A stretch of 5,436 nt of DNA from JBKCHH01 sp046302855 (GTDB lineage: Bacteria; Pseudomonadota; Alphaproteobacteria; Rickettsiales; UBA8987): NCBI GenBank assembly GCA_046302855.1, contig JBKCHH010000099.1:1-5436 (forward strand), written 5' to 3'. The translations under genes and the position numbers were made by a program. Positions 1-5,436 of this stretch are shown piece by piece; position 1 is the stretch's first letter, and the number at the start of each line of letters is the position of its first letter. The notes under the pieces are model-generated. The model saw only the letters and a list, made by a program, of their open reading frames with translations. It was not told the DNA's origin and ran no database searches.

Positions 1-51
1 CTACTATATATAGATATCCCTTATATTTTTTAAGTTAAAGGGGGGCAATAG
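1..51. other. Non-coding left edge downstream of the prepilin peptidase gene
   Basis: These 51 bases follow the stop codon of the leftward prepilin peptidase gene. They hold a 10-bp perfect palindrome CTATATATAG at 4-13, an overlapping GATATC at 13-18, a short inverted repeat CCCTT (18-22) / AAGGG (38-42) and a run of six G at 40-45. The inverted repeat could be part of a transcript end for the leftward operon, but no U-tract follows it in that direction, so I do not call a terminator. No gene is supported here. Confidence 0.4.
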
Positions 52-780
52 TCAACTAATAAATCTTGCAAGATCTAAGCCAAATTTCTGCATAAAGAAA
101 CAAATTAGCAAAGAAAAGCACAGGGCGGGGGCAAAGGGAAATTTATTTTCTTTAAAAGCAAGGCTAAATACTATGCCAAAAACTCCAGCAAAAAAGAAAA
201 ACACTGGAATATTAATGGGAAAAATTAAGGGAAAGCCAGCCGTAATAAAAATTATATCACCGAAACCCAAACCCTGCTTTCCCCTTATTTTTTCAAAGGC
301 TTTGCTTATAGAAAAACCTATTAAAAAACCAATAGCTGGCATTATAATGGCATTTTCTTTGCTATAGTAAAAAAAACAATAGGCTAGGCTTATAAGAAAT
401 AATAAAAAATTAAGCAGGTGCGGAATAATCATAAATTTTAAATCTACAAAAATTACTGTGATTAGAACAAAAAATAAGGCACAGGTTAAAAAAAACTCTA
501 AATTTTCACCTGCAATTTTATAAGCTAGAACAAAGCTAAAACTCATCAATAGCTCAATAATAAAATATTTCTTTTCAATTTTTTTATTACAATGCCGGCA
601 CTTGCCTTTTAAAAAAACATAAGAAAAAATGGGGATTAAATCTTTTAAACCAAGCCTGTGCTTACATTTGGGGCAGTGGGAGGGTTTTTTTATAAAACCC
701 TCACTATTCCCAAGCCTTTCCACCAAACAGGTGGCAAAACTGCCAAAAATTAAACCGTAGATGGCAATAATAAAAATCAT
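52..780 (-). CDS. pilD: Type IV prepilin peptidase / leader peptidase (PilD/GspO family, A24)
   Basis: This is an inner-membrane aspartic protease that cleaves the short leader of type IV prepilins or type II secretion pseudopilins on the cytoplasmic side. Family members with the N-terminal domain usually also N-methylate the new N-terminus. The 242-residue protein is full length for the family. It starts with a membrane segment carrying GSF (13-15). The cytoplasmic domain follows, with two zinc-type pairs CPKC (36-39) and CRHC (61-64), DLIP (47-50) and E76. The polytopic peptidase half has the two expected catalytic aspartates, D113 in VDLKFMIIP and D175 in GLGFGD, and a late FPFAPAL (214-220). 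Two positions differ from the usual pattern: the residue two after the GxGD Asp is Ile rather than Lys, and IPD is IPH. The ATG lies one base after the hemW stop (TGA-T-ATG), so it is probably translated from the hemW transcript. No pilin or secretion gene lies in the window, so its substrate is unknown. pilD is used as a family symbol only. Confidence 0.93.
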   Translation of the reverse strand: MIFIIAIYGLIFGSFATCLVERLGNSEGFIKKPSHCPKCKHRLGLKDLIPIFSYVFLKGKCRHCNKKIEKKYFIIELLMSFSFVLAYKIAGENLEFFLTCALFFVLITVIFVDLKFMIIPHLLNFLLFLISLAYCFFYYSKENAIIMPAIGFLIGFSISKAFEKIRGKQGLGFGDIIFITAGFPLIFPINIPVFFFFAGVFGIVFSLAFKENKFPFAPALCFSLLICFFMQKFGLDLARFIS

Positions 781-781
781 A

Positions 782-1969
782 TCAGGTAAGGTATTTTATA
801 ATAGAATGTAAAACAAACCTGCCTTTTTTGGAAACAAAAAATCTTGTTTTTTCCATAACTATTAGCCCTTCCTTTTCTATTGCGTGCAATTTTTTTTCAT
901 CAAAAACCTCTCTATAACTTTTAGAAAAAAACTTTTTTGTTAGGCTGTTGCTAATGCCTAAATCTATTCTTAAGGCAAAGATTAAAATTTCATTCTTAAT
1001 TTCTTGTTGGTTCATTTTTAGCACCTCTTGATAGGTGGATTTGTTTTTTAACGCTAGTTCAAGCCATTTTTCAGGGGAGGAATATTCTAAATAGCTGGTT
1101 CGCTTATCATTTTTATTTATTCTGCCGTGCGCACCGGGTCCTATTCCCACATAGCTACCAAACTGCCAGTAGTTTAGATTATGCTTTGATTCAAACCCCT
1201 TTTTTGCAAAGTTAGAAATTTCATAATTAATAAAGCCTTTGTTTTCTAAACTAGCATTGGTGATAACCATTAGTTTCCGTGCCATTTCTTCATTCAAATT
1301 AGCAAGCAACCCTTTTTTAAAAGCACTATAAAATTCTGTGCCCTTTTCTATTGTTAATTGATAAAGGGAAAGGTGGGGCGTTTTAATTTCTAAAATTTCC
1401 TGCAATTCTTTCTTCCAATCTTCCTCACTTTGATTTGGCAAGCCGTAAATAAAATCTAGCGAATAGTTAGAAAAATTATTTTGCACTATCTCTATCGCCT
1501 CTTTCGCTTGTAAAACATTGTGCTTTCTACCAAGAAACTCTAAGTTCTTTTGTTGCAAAGACTGTATGCCGACCGAAATTCTATTAACGCCCGCCCTTTT
1601 AAACCCTATAAGTTTTTTATTTTCTACGCTGGAGGGGTTTGCCTCTAGGGTTATTTCAGCCTGATAAATATCGTTAATAGTATAAGAATTTATTTTTTCT
1701 AATATCGCCCCAACCATCCCTTCGTTCATTAAAGAGGGGGTGCCCCCGCCAAAGAATATAGATTTTATACCTACCTTACCTAATTTAGAAAATCTTTCAT
1801 CTATTTGGGTTAAATATGCCCTTTGCCAATCTACCTGCTTTATAGAATCGCTCACATGCGAATTAAAATCGCAGTAGGGGCATTTTTTCTCACAATATGG
1901 CCAGTGAATATAGATGGAGAGCCAGTTATCGGCGTTTATGATAGTTTGCGGAAAAGTTTTTTGTTGCAT
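782..1969 (-). CDS. hemW: HemW, radical-SAM heme chaperone (HemN-like)
   Basis: HemW is a cytoplasmic/membrane-associated radical-SAM protein that binds heme and is thought to pass it to respiratory enzymes. It is often mislabelled as oxygen-independent coproporphyrinogen III oxidase. The 395-residue protein has the 4Fe-4S motif CEKKCPYC (C26, C30, C33) followed by D34-F35. True HemN has a fourth Cys where F35 stands, which favours HemW. Further family landmarks are YIHWPYC (20-26), NSH (36-38), FGGGTPSL (73-80), the Glu of EANPSS (109-114), GVNRISVGIQSL (127-138), LGRKHN (146-151), LDFIYGLPNQ (171-180), SLYQLTIEKGTEF (201-213), HNLNYW (263-268) and YVGIGPGAHGR (273-283). A HemN C-terminal domain covers about 320-385. 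The ATG at 1969 has an in-frame stop four codons upstream, which fixes the start. No Shine-Dalgarno sequence is visible. It is the first gene of a leftward pair with the prepilin peptidase and is divergent from olsB. Confidence 0.96.
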   Translation of the reverse strand: MQQKTFPQTIINADNWLSIYIHWPYCEKKCPYCDFNSHVSDSIKQVDWQRAYLTQIDERFSKLGKVGIKSIFFGGGTPSLMNEGMVGAILEKINSYTINDIYQAEITLEANPSSVENKKLIGFKRAGVNRISVGIQSLQQKNLEFLGRKHNVLQAKEAIEIVQNNFSNYSLDFIYGLPNQSEEDWKKELQEILEIKTPHLSLYQLTIEKGTEFYSAFKKGLLANLNEEMARKLMVITNASLENKGFINYEISNFAKKGFESKHNLNYWQFGSYVGIGPGAHGRINKNDKRTSYLEYSSPEKWLELALKNKSTYQEVLKMNQQEIKNEILIFALRIDLGISNSLTKKFFSKSYREVFDEKKLHAIEKEGLIVMEKTRFFVSKKGRFVLHSIIKYLT

Positions 1970-2024
1970 TATATAAAATTAAACTGATTATAGCTTTTTT
2001 GCAAATTCTTAAAAAGTTTATTTG
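1970..2024. promoter_or_regulatory. Divergent intergenic region with candidate promoters for hemW and olsB
   Basis: Only 55 bp separate the two divergent starts, so both promoters must lie here or inside the neighbouring genes. On the minus strand there is a perfect TATAAT at 1992-1987. It would place transcription start near 1980 and give hemW a leader of only about 11 nt. The matching -35 region (about 2010-2016) is T-rich and a poor TTGACA match. On the plus strand TATAAA at 1972-1977 is a possible -10 for olsB with a leader of roughly 40 nt, again without a good -35. The perfect palindrome TTGCAA at 1999-2004 could be a half-site of something but is too short to call. AT-rich DNA yields such boxes by chance. 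Confidence 0.35.
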
Positions 2025-2870
2025 ATGAAGAAGTCTGACCGCATTTTACCAGATCTTAGCAAATACAAGGTTGGCAACCTTTCTCTTCGCTTTACTAATG
2101 ATCCTGAAGATATAGAAAAAACGCAAAAACTCCGCTACCGCTCTTTCTTTTTGGAGCAAAAAGAGGTTGGTAATACCGTAAATAATTTACCTGAAGAAAT
2201 AGACGCTGATAAGTTCGATTATTATTGTGATCACTTAATAGTTATAGATGAATCTGCCGTTAGTTCAGAAAAAGTAGTGGGAACTTATCGTTTTTTAAGA
2301 AAATCTTATCTAACCCACGGTTCACAATTTTATACTCAAACTGAATTTGATATTTCAAGCCTGTTAAATAATTCTAGCAATGCTTTAGAGGTTGGTAGGT
2401 CTTGCGTTCATCCAGCCTACAGAAATGGCTTGGTAATCCAGCTTTTATGGCGTGGTATTGCGGAATATATTAGTGCCTTTGGGATAGATTATATTTTTGG
2501 TTGTGCCTCATTACCGGGTAATGACCCTAAAAAACATCTGCTTTCTTTATCTTACCTATTTAATTACCACTTAGCACCACAAGAAATCTGCCCAAAACCT
2601 TTAGAAAAAATAAAGGCTGATATAGATATACTACCAAAAGAACTAATTGATAAGGATAAAAAAAGAGCATTTGTTACCCTACCCCCCCTTATTAAGGGCT
2701 ATCTTCGCATAGGTGGTATGGTTGGCAATGGAGCAATTATCGATAATGTATGTAATACTACTGATGTATGTATGATTGTGGATACTAGAAATCTAGCACA
2801 AAAATATAGCAATAAATTTACTGCAGAAAAACAAGTTTCTGAAAATAAGGCTGAATATTCCTTCGCATAA
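2025..2870 (+). CDS. olsB: OlsB-type N-acyltransferase (ornithine/amino-acid lipid synthesis, first step)
   Basis: OlsB transfers a 3-hydroxy fatty acid from acyl-ACP to the alpha-amino group of ornithine, forming lyso-ornithine lipid; it belongs to the GNAT-related Acetyltransf_5 family, sometimes annotated as hemolysin-like. Numbering here begins one codon earlier, at TTG 2022 (282 residues); the ATG at 2025 is the likelier start, and an in-frame stop at 2010-2012 bounds it. Family features are RYRSFFLEQ (38-46), DADKFDYYCDHLIVID (61-76), VVGTYRFLR (85-93), the core EVGRSCVHPAYR (123-134), FGCASLPG (159-166), and the C-terminal LPPLIKGYLRIGG (220-232) with TTDVCMIVD (246-254) typical of alphaproteobacterial OlsB. 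The adjacent acyltransferase, joined without spacer, supports the pathway. The amino acid acceptor cannot be read from sequence: related enzymes use glutamine or glycine. No Shine-Dalgarno sequence is visible. Confidence 0.87.
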   Translation: MKKSDRILPDLSKYKVGNLSLRFTNDPEDIEKTQKLRYRSFFLEQKEVGNTVNNLPEEIDADKFDYYCDHLIVIDESAVSSEKVVGTYRFLRKSYLTHGSQFYTQTEFDISSLLNNSSNALEVGRSCVHPAYRNGLVIQLLWRGIAEYISAFGIDYIFGCASLPGNDPKKHLLSLSYLFNYHLAPQEICPKPLEKIKADIDILPKELIDKDKKRAFVTLPPLIKGYLRIGGMVGNGAIIDNVCNTTDVCMIVDTRNLAQKYSNKFTAEKQVSENKAEYSFA

Positions 2871-3635
2871 ATGTTTCTTCTTGGCATCATAAGGCTTATA
2901 CTAATTGTTATTACGATAATAGGTTTTTTGTTCCCCATTACCTTTTTAAAACCAATTAGTAGCCACACTCATATTTATCTAAAAAAACTACTCTATAGGG
3001 TTATTATTGCAATAATTGGGGTTAGAATAAAGATTCACGGAAACTTTACTAAAAGATCAAAGCCAAAAAGCACCCTGTTTATTTCTAACCATTCATCTTA
3101 CCTAGATGTAATGGTATTAGGTAGCGTTATAAGAAATTTATCCTTTACCCCCAAAAAAGAGGTTAGAAAATGGCCCTTGATTGGCTTTTGTGCCTTTATT
3201 TCAGACGCTATTTTTGTAGATAGAATTAATAAACGCAACTCCATTAAAAATAATAAAGAAATTTTGCGGAACATTTTAAACGGCAAAAATGTGCATATTT
3301 TCCCAGAAGGCACTACTAACAATGGTAGAGAACTGCTTAATTTTAAAACCTCGCTAATAAGTGTGGTGGAAGAAAGTGAGGTAAATTTTTGTTCAATCGC
3401 CATTATTTATAAAAAAATAAATTGGCGGAAAATTAAGGGAGATGAAATAGACCTAGTGGCTTGGCACGGCACAGCCTCGCTACTTCCCCATATGATTAGA
3501 TTGTTTAGTAAATTATCGGTAGAGGTGCATCTTTACTTTAAAATTTATGATAAAAAGCACACCCAGCTTTCACGAAAAGAATTCACCAAAAACGCTAGAG
3601 ACTTCATTGCAGAAAAGTTGAGGTCTAGTTTTTAA
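2871..3635 (+). CDS. olsA: OlsA/PlsC-type lysolipid O-acyltransferase (second step of ornithine lipid synthesis)
   Basis: This is a membrane-bound 1-acylglycerol-3-phosphate acyltransferase family protein. OlsA members add the second fatty acid to the hydroxyl group of the 3-hydroxyacyl chain of lyso-ornithine lipid; some also act on lysophosphatidic acid. The 254-residue protein has a hydrophobic N-terminal anchor (about 5-27), the catalytic HX4D box in NHSSYLD (H74, D79), KKEVRKWPLIG (95-105), the acceptor-binding block IFVDR (114-118) and FPEGTTNNG (144-152) followed by FKTSL (158-162). All key residues are present. Its ATG directly abuts the TAA of olsB (TAAATG), with no room for its own leader, so translation is probably coupled. 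That junction is the main reason for calling OlsA rather than general PlsC; a PlsC role cannot be excluded, since no other PlsC is visible in this window. The 3' end overlaps the convergent Cys-rich gene by 11 bp. Confidence 0.83.
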   Translation: MFLLGIIRLILIVITIIGFLFPITFLKPISSHTHIYLKKLLYRVIIAIIGVRIKIHGNFTKRSKPKSTLFISNHSSYLDVMVLGSVIRNLSFTPKKEVRKWPLIGFCAFISDAIFVDRINKRNSIKNNKEILRNILNGKNVHIFPEGTTNNGRELLNFKTSLISVVEESEVNFCSIAIIYKKINWRKIKGDEIDLVAWHGTASLLPHMIRLFSKLSVEVHLYFKIYDKKHTQLSRKEFTKNARDFIAEKLRSSF

Positions 3636-3640
3636 CCTCA
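3619..3640. terminator. Possible weak bidirectional hairpin at the convergent gene ends
   Basis: TGAGGT (3619-3624) and ACCTCA (3635-3640) form a perfect 6-bp stem with a 10-base loop, centred on the overlap between the olsA stop (3633-3635) and the stop of the opposing Cys-rich gene (3625-3627). Short T-rich stretches follow on both strands, but neither is a clean U-tract. A bidirectional terminator is expected at this place because two convergent operons end here. The stem is short, so the call is weak. Confidence 0.35.
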
Positions 3641-4035
3641 TTTAATAGTTTTAAATTTGGCTTTGGAATTGGTTCTGTAAGGCCTTCAGTTAGGCTTTTA
3701 CATTCACCTTTTAAACATATCATTTTTATTTCTGGCTTATTGCAGGTTTCTGCCACGCAATCATTAAAGTTTACGCACTCTTCGTTAAACTTAGCTATTT
3801 GTTTTTTAACTAACTGATAATGTTGAAAGTTTTTGCTTATATAGTCAAAATAGCAATCTTTGCTGGCGTATTTTGGGGCAAGGGGGCAACCAAGATACAG
3901 ATATTCACACTCTTCATCCACCCAACATTTTTTTGCCTGAACTAATTTTGTTTGAAGTTTTATCTTTTCGCTTTGGCAATCATAGGCATTGGCGATTAGG
4001 GGGAAAAGCAGTGCAATTATTATTAAAAACTTCAT
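3625..4035 (-). CDS. Small secreted Cys-rich protein of unknown function
   Basis: I do not recognise a named family. The 136-residue protein begins with a clear Sec signal peptide: K2, a hydrophobic core at 3-14 and a signal peptidase I site after ANA (15-17), leaving a mature protein of about 119 residues starting YDC. There is no lipobox Cys. It has ten cysteines, at 20, 37, 43, 50, 61, 87, 93, 98, 107 and 112, all in the mature part, which fits disulfides in an oxidising periplasm or outside the cell. C37-C61 and C87-C107 share the spacing C-x5-C-x(4-6)-C-x(8-10)-C, suggesting an internal duplication. The region between them (62-86) is Lys- and aromatic-rich and probably helical; the tail (115-136) is Pro/Lys-rich. 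The ATG overlaps the stop of the upstream membrane protein gene as ATGA, so the two are probably co-translated and may work together. No Shine-Dalgarno sequence is visible. The 3' end overlaps olsA by 11 bp. Confidence 0.8.
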   Translation of the reverse strand: MKFLIIIALLFPLIANAYDCQSEKIKLQTKLVQAKKCWVDEECEYLYLGCPLAPKYASKDCYFDYISKNFQHYQLVKKQIAKFNEECVNFNDCVAETCNKPEIKMICLKGECKSLTEGLTEPIPKPNLKLLNEVKN

Positions 4036-5436
4036 TTATTATCTGAATTTGGTTTAGAAATTTTATCTATATATTCCATCAATTCCTTATCTTCACTTAT
4101 TTCTTTAGGGTCTATCTTTTCGCCATTAGCAGCCCTTTGTTGTAAGGCTTTGAACTTTGGTAGAACCTTTAGATATTCTTTTAATTCTTCCGTGTTTTTT
4201 GCAGGCAGAGGCTCTTTATTTAAATCGGCATTATCATCCGCCTGTAGCCCCATTTTTCTAATTTCCCTTTCTAACTCTTGGCTAGAAATAAGGTTACTTT
4301 GCGGGCGAAACTGGCCACCGAAGGCTTCGTGCAATAGTTTATCAGAATAATCATCTTGTGCAGGCACACCTAGGTGGCTTTCCACCGCTTTTTGAAAAAA
4401 ATCTTGTGAGGTTTCATCACAAATTTCCATAAAATTTTCTTTTAGCTCTTTATTGAAATGCGATTTCTGCCAACCGCGGTTAGAGGTAATGGAATGATAC
4501 TTATTGTTTTTCCCCGTTTCAAAAATTATTAAACAAAACTTACTTGGGTTACTAAAATAGTAAGAATTTTCCATATTGGCTAAATAGTCCATATTTTTTA
4601 GCAAAAAGGGTTTATCGGCTTTAACATCCAGCTCTTTTGGATACTTACCTGTTTCTTGATAATATTGATTGATGGTAGTAATTAATTTTTCAGCATAGTT
4701 TTTTGCCTGTTTAACATCTTGGTGTTTAAGTATTTTAGCCACTAAAATAGATGAAAAAATAAGTAAACTGCTAAAAATGGTAAGGAGAACAAACTTATAT
4801 CCATTAGGTAATCTAATTTTTCCAGTTTTTACCCAGTGGCTTAACACCTCTAGTGATAGGGCAAAAAACAATAGCCCAAAAGCAAAAATTAACAGGTGCA
4901 GATACGCAATATCTTTTAGAGAATAGTCTATTAGCAAATAGTAATGTTCCCCCCCTTCCCTACCAAAATGGGCAAGTAGAATAGAAAAAATAGCTATCAA
5001 CCCCAAATATGCCAAAAAAATAGTTCTTCTAAAGGCTTGAAATAAAAGGCTAAAGAATATTAATGTTATGGATATAATAAAAAATTGATAAAAAACTATC
5101 GTAGCATATTCATAGCCGTAGTTTTGCACCTCTTTAGAAAAATATAAGATATTTTGACGATACAAAAATAAGCTAACACTCAGAGAAAAAACAAACACTA
5201 AAAATAGCTTTAAAAAATTGGCTCTTTTAGAAAAAAAACGGGTGAATGCTATAAGGCTGGCAAAAATAATAAGAATAACATTCACCAACAAAAAATAACT
5301 GAAATTAAGGGTAAAGCATAAATTTCCATTATGCCCATCTTGAATTCCCTTTTCTGAAAAGCACCCGCTTTGAAAAATGGTGAAAAATTCCCTACCTGAA
5401 ATTATCAAAACTAAAACAAAACCTAGAAATAATAAC
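4032..5436 (-). CDS. Multi-spanning membrane protein with exported pseudopilin-like C-terminal region, 5' end outside window
   Basis: I do not recognise a named family. A TTG at 5408 is the first possible start inside the window, but the frame stays open to the right edge and encodes LLFLGFVLVL just before it. That is a membrane helix, so the real start is beyond 5436. Residues are numbered from TTG 5408 (458 residues). After this first helix come a Cys-containing loop (C16, C31) and helices at about 38-56, 65-83, 103-123, 129-147, 170-191 and 206-227, about seven in all. Basic loops FFSKR (58-62), FRR (126-128) and KTGKIR (194-199) alternate with acidic or neutral ones, placing the first loop and the C-terminus outside. 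The exported part (228-458) starts with a helix and INQYYQETGKYPKEL (246-260), then a strand-rich stretch with YYFSNPSKFCLIIFE (283-297) and NRGW (310-313). That order resembles type II pseudopilin-like folds (inference). The last 130 residues are charged and low in hydrophobics. Only four Cys occur (16, 31, 292, 330), all predicted outside. The stop overlaps the Cys-rich gene's ATG. Confidence 0.8.
   Translation of the reverse strand, partial: LLFLGFVLVLIISGREFFTIFQSGCFSEKGIQDGHNGNLCFTLNFSYFLLVNVILIIFASLIAFTRFFSKRANFLKLFLVFVFSLSVSLFLYRQNILYFSKEVQNYGYEYATIVFYQFFIISITLIFFSLLFQAFRRTIFLAYLGLIAIFSILLAHFGREGGEHYYLLIDYSLKDIAYLHLLIFAFGLLFFALSLEVLSHWVKTGKIRLPNGYKFVLLTIFSSLLIFSSILVAKILKHQDVKQAKNYAEKLITTINQYYQETGKYPKELDVKADKPFLLKNMDYLANMENSYYFSNPSKFCLIIFETGKNNKYHSITSNRGWQKSHFNKELKENFMEICDETSQDFFQKAVESHLGVPAQDDYSDKLLHEAFGGQFRPQSNLISSQELEREIRKMGLQADDNADLNKEPLPAKNTEELKEYLKVLPKFKALQQRAANGEKIDPKEISEDKELMEYIDKISKPNSDNK

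Noticed and set aside
173..367. Open frame of 64 codons on the plus strand inside the prepilin peptidase gene
   Set aside because: It is antisense to a gene with clear family motifs, Lys/Pro-rich in composition and without any recognisable feature.
1736..1747. GGGGG-TG-CCCCC inverted repeat as a regulatory hairpin or terminator
   Set aside because: It encodes the conserved Gly-rich GGGTPS motif of HemW, and a two-base loop cannot form a normal hairpin.
782..1969. Coproporphyrinogen III oxidase (HemN) as the function of this radical-SAM protein
   Set aside because: The fourth Cys expected after CxxxCxxC in HemN is Phe35 here, and the HNLNYW and NSH signatures fit HemW.
2699..2968. Open frame of 89 codons on the minus strand across the olsB-olsA junction
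   Set aside because: It lies antisense to two conserved genes and shows no family motif of its own.
3098..3403. Open frame of 101 codons on the minus strand inside olsA
   Set aside because: It is antisense to the conserved catalytic part of olsA, and its composition reads as a shadow.
4150..4350. Open frame of 66 codons on the plus strand inside the membrane protein gene
   Set aside because: It is antisense to the C-terminal tail of a long frame, Ser-rich, with no start signal or motif.
2682..4955. Seven-base C runs at 2682-2688 and 4949-4955 as possible phase-variation tracts
   Set aside because: Both encode ordinary residues in frame (Pro-Pro of the conserved LPPLIKGYLR in OlsB, Gly-Gly in a loop of the membrane protein). 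They are short for slippage control, and no frameshift is seen.
52..5436. A type IV pilus or type II secretion locus
   Set aside because: Only the peptidase is present. No prepilin leader, ATPase, PilC-type platform or secretin is seen, and the pseudopilin-like segment belongs to a polytopic protein.

Overview
The window is AT-rich (by eye about one third G+C) and densely coding. The protein signatures look most like an alphaproteobacterium with an AT-biased, compact genome: a HemW of alphaproteobacterial style, and an OlsB/OlsA pair of the kind well known from Alphaproteobacteria. No 16S or other marker is present, so the lineage is an inference. I see no tRNA, rRNA, CRISPR array, insertion sequence or phage gene.

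Layout: (1) A leftward pair at 52-1969, hemW followed one base later by a type IV prepilin peptidase gene. (2) A 55-bp divergent gap at 1970-2024 that must hold the promoters for both directions. (3) A rightward pair at 2025-3635, an OlsB-type N-acyltransferase and an OlsA/PlsC-type O-acyltransferase joined as TAAATG with no spacer. Together they should build an ornithine (or related acyl-amino-acid) lipid. (4) A leftward pair at 3625-5436, whose transcription order is a multi-spanning membrane protein and then a small secreted Cys-rich protein, overlapping by ATGA. The Cys-rich gene meets olsA tail to tail with an 11-bp overlap. The membrane protein gene is open to the right edge of the window, so its true start lies outside.

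Functionally the window is mostly about the cell envelope: membrane lipid synthesis, pilin/pseudopilin maturation, and an unrecognised exported module. HemW, a heme-handling radical-SAM protein, is the exception. The most interesting part is the unrecognised pair at 3625-5436. The membrane protein has a pseudopilin-like exported C-terminal segment. Its small partner has ten cysteines that seem to form two copies of a four-cysteine unit. All cysteines of both proteins are predicted to lie outside the cytoplasm.
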